Both the position numbers and the translations under genes were made by a program. The notes under the pieces were generated by a model. That model was not told where the DNA came from, made no database searches, and saw only the letters and a list, made by a program, of their open reading frames with translations. A DNA stretch of 64,000 nt, taken from JANQIO01 sp043585095. Lineage in GTDB: Bacteria > Pseudomonadota > Gammaproteobacteria > Pseudomonadales > Halieaceae. This document shows positions 15,001-21,200 of this stretch, piece by piece (position 1 is the stretch's first letter; each line of letters starts with the position of its first letter). The DNA lies in contig CP121321.1 in assembly GCA_043585095.1 (NCBI GenBank), positions 3,348,001 through 3,412,000 on the forward strand, written 5' to 3'.

Positions 15001-15219
15001 GAAGCTATCCGTGCCGTTGAAGTTCGCATCCGGCGTGTACGTGTACGTACCGTCGCCATTCAAGTTCAGCGTGCCGTTACTGACATCCGTATCAACCGCA
15101 TACGTCAGCGTGCCACCCGACAGCGTACTGTCATTCGTCGACACATCGCCTGGGTTCGCAACACTGTCTTCGTCGACCGTCAGCGTGTCATCCGCCGCCG
15201 TCAGATCCGTCACCGGATC
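1..15219 (-). repeat. Tandem array of about 54 identical 282-bp units (94-aa cadherin-like domain)
   Basis: The period is exactly 282 bp (for example unit boundaries at 1, 283 and 565), giving 53.97 copies up to 15219, where identity breaks at ...ccggatc|g. Every copy I compared is identical, and the array is cut by the left edge. On the minus strand each unit encodes a 94-residue domain with segments such as VDEDSVANPGDVSTND and DGTYTYTPDANFNGT, the signature of bacterial tandem-95/cadherin-like repeats. Each unit has 15 Asp and 2 Glu and no Lys, Arg, His, Cys, Met or Trp, about 9.6 kDa. All 20 Thr codons are ACG. The lack of silent differences implies very recent expansion or continuous homogenisation, or in part an assembly effect. 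Confidence 0.97.
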
Positions 15220-18200
15220 GACGTCAATTGTTAGTGTTGCTGCAACTTCACCAAGGTCTGCATCGTTGACCGTAAAATCGAAAGCCGCATATCCGGTACC
15301 GTTGTCGTTGGCAGCCGGTGTAAATGTCAGAAGGCCGATATTGGCCGCCGTAACCGTTATAGGAAAGGTGATTGCACCGCCGTTGTACTCCAGAACGCCC
15401 GAGCCAGATGGTGCAGCGTCAATGGTAATAGACACCAGCGCATCAGTTTCGACGTCGGTAAAGGTAAAGTCGGCTGAATCAAACGCGTAGACCTGATCTT
15501 CATCAACGGTAACTGTATTGTCTGTAGCCTCAGGCGGATCGTTAACGTCGAGCACTTCCAGCGTGACGGTTGCGGTGTCTGTGAGGAAGCCGTCGCTAAC
15601 CTCGATGTCGTAGTCAAAGCTATTGGGCGTTGTTTCGAAATCATTCTGGGCTTCAACTATGCCCGCTGCGGTGATGGTGATGTTGCCGTCGTTGTCGATC
15701 TCAAAGAAACCATCTGCACTGGTATTGGTGCCGGTGGCTACAAAGCTGAAACTCAAATCGGCCAGATCGTTGTCGATGTCTGTTGCGACGACTGTGCCAA
15801 CCAGATCGCCGTCTTCCAGATTCTCGTCATACTGCAGGGTTTGATCATCGATGACGGGGGCATCATTAACGGGCGTAACGGTAACCGTGAGCGTTGATGT
15901 GCTGGTGCTGCCGTCCGCTGCGGTGATCGTGTAGGTGACGCTATCAGTTGGCGGAGTATCGCCAATCTGCAGCGGATCGAATACATCGGGGTCGAAACCG
16001 CCTTCAGGGTCGTAACTATATGTGCCATCACTGAAGATGGTGAACAGGCCGCCAGCAGAGCCTTGGACCGCTGTCGAATCAAGGCCGCTGCCAAGCGTTA
16101 GCGTAGTGGGTGCGTCGACGGTGCCCGTAAGCGACGAGGATCCATCAATGGGGTCAACGCCCGCGACTGCAGAAACATAGGGCTTGATAAGCGCCTGGTA
16201 GTTGGTCGATAGCTGGGAGTCATCAAGACTGAGATTGCCGGTGCCGCCGGCGCCGTTATCTTCGTAGACGCGGAAGCTGGCAATCTGGCCACTGAAATCG
16301 TTGGTGGTAACGCCGGAGGCTGGCCCGCCCTGGGTGCCGCTAACGCCGCCAAGCGCAATCGCTACCTGTTGACCCCAGTCGTCAAAACTTGCCGGGAATT
16401 CAGGTGTGTCGACGTCGACCGAAGATTGTAAGCCCCCATTTGCCGTGCCGCCGTTGACCAACAAACTGATGGTGCTTGCGGCGTCAGCATCCACAATGCG
16501 CAGCGCGATTTGCATAAAGTCAGCGGTTGGATCGATTTCACCATTCAGATCCAACTCGAGCGTGATCTCGTTGGCATTATCATCATCGTCCACATAAACG
16601 AAGAAGCTGCCATCTTCTGGGGTAGGACCAGCTCGGTATACCAGCGAGAAACTACCATCGCCATCGGCCATATCCAGCAAGACATAATCCTGGCCGTTCG
16701 TCAGCGGCGTGTCGAACTTAGCCCACAGCTCGAAGGTGGCGGACAACTCCGTGATGTTTTCCGGGAAACTGCCGGTGGTGACGAGCGGGCTGGTGGCAGA
16801 ACTGAAATCGTAGGCCGCTTCTATTGTGGTGATCTCACTGTCGACCGCTGAATCGTAGGTAACACCAGTGCCACCCAAGTTGAACTGCGTCAGCGGTGAG
16901 TCATTCTCGTCATCCCAAACTGTCCCGCCTACCGGTGGGTTTGCTGCATCAAAATTAGCGTAAAGCAGAGAAGTGGTGATGCCAGGATTAATCGTGAGGT
17001 CATTGGACAACAGACCGCTGGCTGGATCGGTAATGTTTAGTGGAGAGTCTTCACCGGTAACGCCAGTATCGGGATTGGCCTCGAACCCGGAGACCTCTAT
17101 GGAAACTGTCGCCGAATCTTCAACCGAGCCATCCTGAACCACTTCGACGGTAAGTGTGTAGCTACCAATATCGGCTTCAACAATATCCTGATTAACGGTG
17201 ATAACGCCGGTAGTGGCATTAAGCGTAAAGATATCGTCCGTGAGCCCGCCACCGCTGAACTGGTATGTAAGCGGCAATGAGCCCGCATCGCCATCTTCGG
17301 CAAAGACCGTGCCTACTGCCGCACCGTCAAGCGTGCCAATTTGTACGGCACCAAAGTCGTAGGTATCTACGTTGTCGGGATCACCGGGAGCGTCGCCATC
17401 GCCGACGAACTCGGGATCATCTGGTACGGAGGTCACGGTAATCGTTGCGAGCGCTGGCGTTGCGTCTTGATTACCCGTGTTATCGATGGCCGCGAACTCG
17501 ACGGTGGTTACGCCATTAAAGTCGGTATTGGGCTCAAAAAAGAGCTCGGCGATTTCACTATCAAAGGGACCGGTGATCGTGGCGCTGATCACATCGTTGA
17601 CGGCTACGGGAATGGTCTTGCCCGCGTCGGCATAAAGAGTGCCGCCGACGGGCAGGGACAAAATACGGAAGCTGACGACATCGCCATCTGTATCGACGCC
17701 GGTGAGCTGCACGGTAATATCACCGCCGTCCTCTGCACCAGAGACGGAGGAAGCCACTGACTCCGGGGGGTCATCTAAGGGATTGACCGTTAGCGTGAAA
17801 GTTTCAGCTACCGGGGCACTTCCGTCCTCGTTGCCATCCTCGACGCTAACATCAAAAGATGCTGGGGTCGCTTCGCTGCCGTCATGTACAAAAGTAACCA
17901 GGCCGGCGGCAAGCTGGGAAGGTGTAAAACTGCTGGCGGGCGAGCCGCTTACCTGAATTTGCCCATCTACTTCGTTGCTGATCGAAAAGGTAATGCCGGC
18001 GTTGATATCATCAATATCGGTGTAGCCAATATCGGTGGGCGTCAGCACGTAGCTGTCGCCTTCGTCAACGGTGGCGGCGGGTCCGAGGTTCAACTCTGGC
18101 GCGTCGTTTGCCGGTGTGATCGAAACAGTGAGGGTGGCCGTGCTGATGTCGCCCAGCGCGTCCTCTACGGTGTAGGTAATACTGTCTGTGGCTGGCGCGT

Positions 18201-21200
18201 CACCAATGGCAAGGCTGTCGAACAGACCTGCAGTAATACCATTCGGGTTATAGGTGTAACTGCCATCGCTGAATACAGTAAATTCACCGCCCGCAGTGCC
18301 TGTCACCGTAACACTCGTGGGGGGGCCGCCGGCAGGGTCGGGAACAGCGGAGCCGTTAGCTTCCGTAACAGTTAGTGATTGCGTGATGTGATCAAAGTTC
18401 TGCTGCACGTCAGGGTCGGCAAAGGCGGTTTCATAAAGCCGAAACTGCGCAATGTCGCCTTCGAATGCACCACCGCTTGGAAAATTAATGCCATCGAACC
18501 CGCCCAACGATGCCTCGTTACCACCAGCCCAGTCTGATAATGATGTGGCATCCCCGGTCGCTTCAAGCTGCCCGTTAACGTAAAGACGCACCCCTGTCGC
18601 TGAACCCAGATCAACCACACCTACAACCTGAATAAACTCAGTTGTGGGGTCGATGCCTAACCCATCCAGGTCAACCTGGATCTGCGTATCTGCTCCACCA
18701 TCCTTAACTTTAAAATCGAGAAAACCGTTCGTCGAAGCGCCTGAGCGATCCAAGCTCAGTGATATGCCATCACCGCCCGCACCCGATTCAAACAGCACAT
18801 CCTGATCGCTGTCAGAGCTTGCTCTGAACCAGATTTCAAAGGTGGCATCTGCATCTGACGGGTTGCCAGGTAAATTATCGAAGGATTCACCAGCACCTCC
18901 ACCGGTTTCAAATAAAGCTCCGGTTACATCCGTGCCATCAAAACTGTAAAAGCCTGTGATGCCTGGATAATCAGAAGCTGGGGAGGAATTGAACGTTACT
19001 CCACTACCAGCGTAGTCCCATTGATAACCACTGCCCTGCTGATCTTCCCATGTGCCATCGCCTGTAGGGGAGTCCTGCGCGGCATCAAAATTCAAAGTCA
19101 GATTAGCCGTGACTAAAGACGGAGCATTGAAATCATTAGTCAGCACACCGTCGGCCGGCACGGTCACAGCGGTATCGTCTTCGCTGACGGTAAGTGTATC
19201 GTCCTGCGCCGTCAGGCCAGCGTTAACCTGCAGCGTAACGGTGCCGGTGTCATCGTCCGCGCCGGTACCGTCACTGAGTGTGTAAACAAAGGAAGCAGCG
19301 CTGCCTTCGAAACCAGGAGCGGGCGTGAAAACTAGCTGCGCCAATTCTGCCGGCGTGAGTGTGTCGCTTACGCTGACCGTGGCGCCGCCAGGGCCGATAG
19401 TGATCTCACCTTGGCCAACGGTGGGCACCTGATCGACCGTAATAGTTAGTGTTTCACCCAAATCTTGACTGACGGGAACGGATAGGCCCAGATTCGTATC
19501 GGTGCTGTCGGATAGCACAGTGAGACCGCCATCCTCTGCAACTGGCGCATCATCATTACCCGGCGAAACGTCGATCGTGACTGTGCCCGTGGCTTCGTCA
19601 CCGGGCGTACCGTCACTCACCTCATAAATGAAGGAATCTGCTATCCCTTCAAAGTTCGCGGTGGGCGTGAATACGAGCTGGTTGAGCTGCGCTGGCGTTA
19701 ACACATCGGTAGCGCCGACAACTGCGCCACCCATGCCGATGGTGATTTCGCCCTGCGATACGGTGGGAACCTGGGCGACGGTGATCGTCAACGTTTCACT
19801 GGTTTCTACCGAGCTCAGCACCGGCAGACCCAGTGAGGTCGCAGGGCCATCTTCGGCCACAGTGATTGCATTGTCTTCGGCGGGCGGCGGATCGTCGGTA
19901 CCCGTTACCGTGATCGTAATGGTTGCGGGCGCGCTTACAACGGCAGAGGTGTTGGACGCGGTGTAAGTGAAGGTCACATCTTCTGTATCACCGATCTCCA
20001 ACTCATCAAAGTCACTGCCTGGGTCAAAGCTGTAACTGCCATCGTTGTTAAAGGTCAGCGTGCCCGAGCCTGGCGGAACATCATCTACCAGCGCAAAACC
20101 CGCCGCATCGATGGGAGGACCATCGGGATCATTTGCGGCAGGGACGTTACCGTTGAAGACTGTTTCTTCATCAGTTGTAACGCTGTCATTAGAGGCGACA
20201 GGGACGTCGTCAACCAAGTTCACTGTAAATGTGAATAGGCTGGAAACCGGGACCGATGCGTCTTCGTTGCCGTCTTCGACAGATACACCGAAGGTTGCGG
20301 TTGTAGTCTCTGAACCGTCGTGAACGAAAGAAACGTCCCCGTTAGTCAGCTGCGTCGCGGTAAAGCTGAAGGCGTCAACGCCGCCTACCTGTATCAGCCC
20401 GTTCAGCACACTGTCGACAGTAAAGGAGACACCGGCATCCAGGTCATCCGGATCGGAATAACCCAAATCCGCAGGCAGCAGGGTATAGCTTGTGCCTTCA
20501 TCTATGGTTGCAGCTAAATCGCCCGTAATTATCGGCGCGTCGTTGGTGCCGGTAATGGTGACAGTCAGGGTTGCGGTCGCGGTCGCTGAACCGTCAGATG
20601 CGGTATAGGTAATAGAATCAGTCGCGGTTTGCCCCTCGACGAGGTTTTCGAACTGCCCATTAGGGTCGTAGGTATAGCTACCATTGGCGTTAATGGTGAA
20701 CTCGCCGCCACCGCTACCCGTAACCGGACTGCCAACACTACCACCTGTGACAGCGGTTACGCTGGTCGCACCCAAGTCGTTCTGCAACACGCCGCTGACA
20801 GCCACGTTTGCGGCCGGACCGTCTTCGCCGATGCTCAAGGAGTCATCCACCGCGGCAAAAGTAGCCGCGAGGTTGACCGTTACCTCATTGGTGCTGGCGT
20901 CGGACAGGCTGCCGCCGGCACTGATCGACGTTACGGACACGTTGTAGGTGACGCCATCGGCAAGGCTCTGGCTCGGCGAAACAGCGCTTAAATCGAGCGA
21001 CCAATTGCCGCTGCCATCCGATGACAAGCCTGCGGGAGGCGTGCCGCCGCTACGCACGTTCACCCAGGTGTAGGTCTGGCCATCCACCACAATAACCAGA
21101 GTGTCAGAATCCGCTTCGTCGAAGCTGCCGGTAATAGTCGGCTGAAGAGTGGTGGCTACCTGCGAATCAACAGTAGGCGCATCCATAAAGCCGACGATAT

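Noticed and set aside
1..15219. CRISPR array or satellite DNA
   Set aside because: There are no short repeat/unique spacer alternations; the 282-bp period is a multiple of three and encodes one protein domain per unit.
53..15490. Plus-strand open frame of 5,145 codons as a real protein
   Set aside because: It is the antisense shadow of the repeat array; it has no recognisable fold, and the minus frame gives clear domain families and continues beyond the array.
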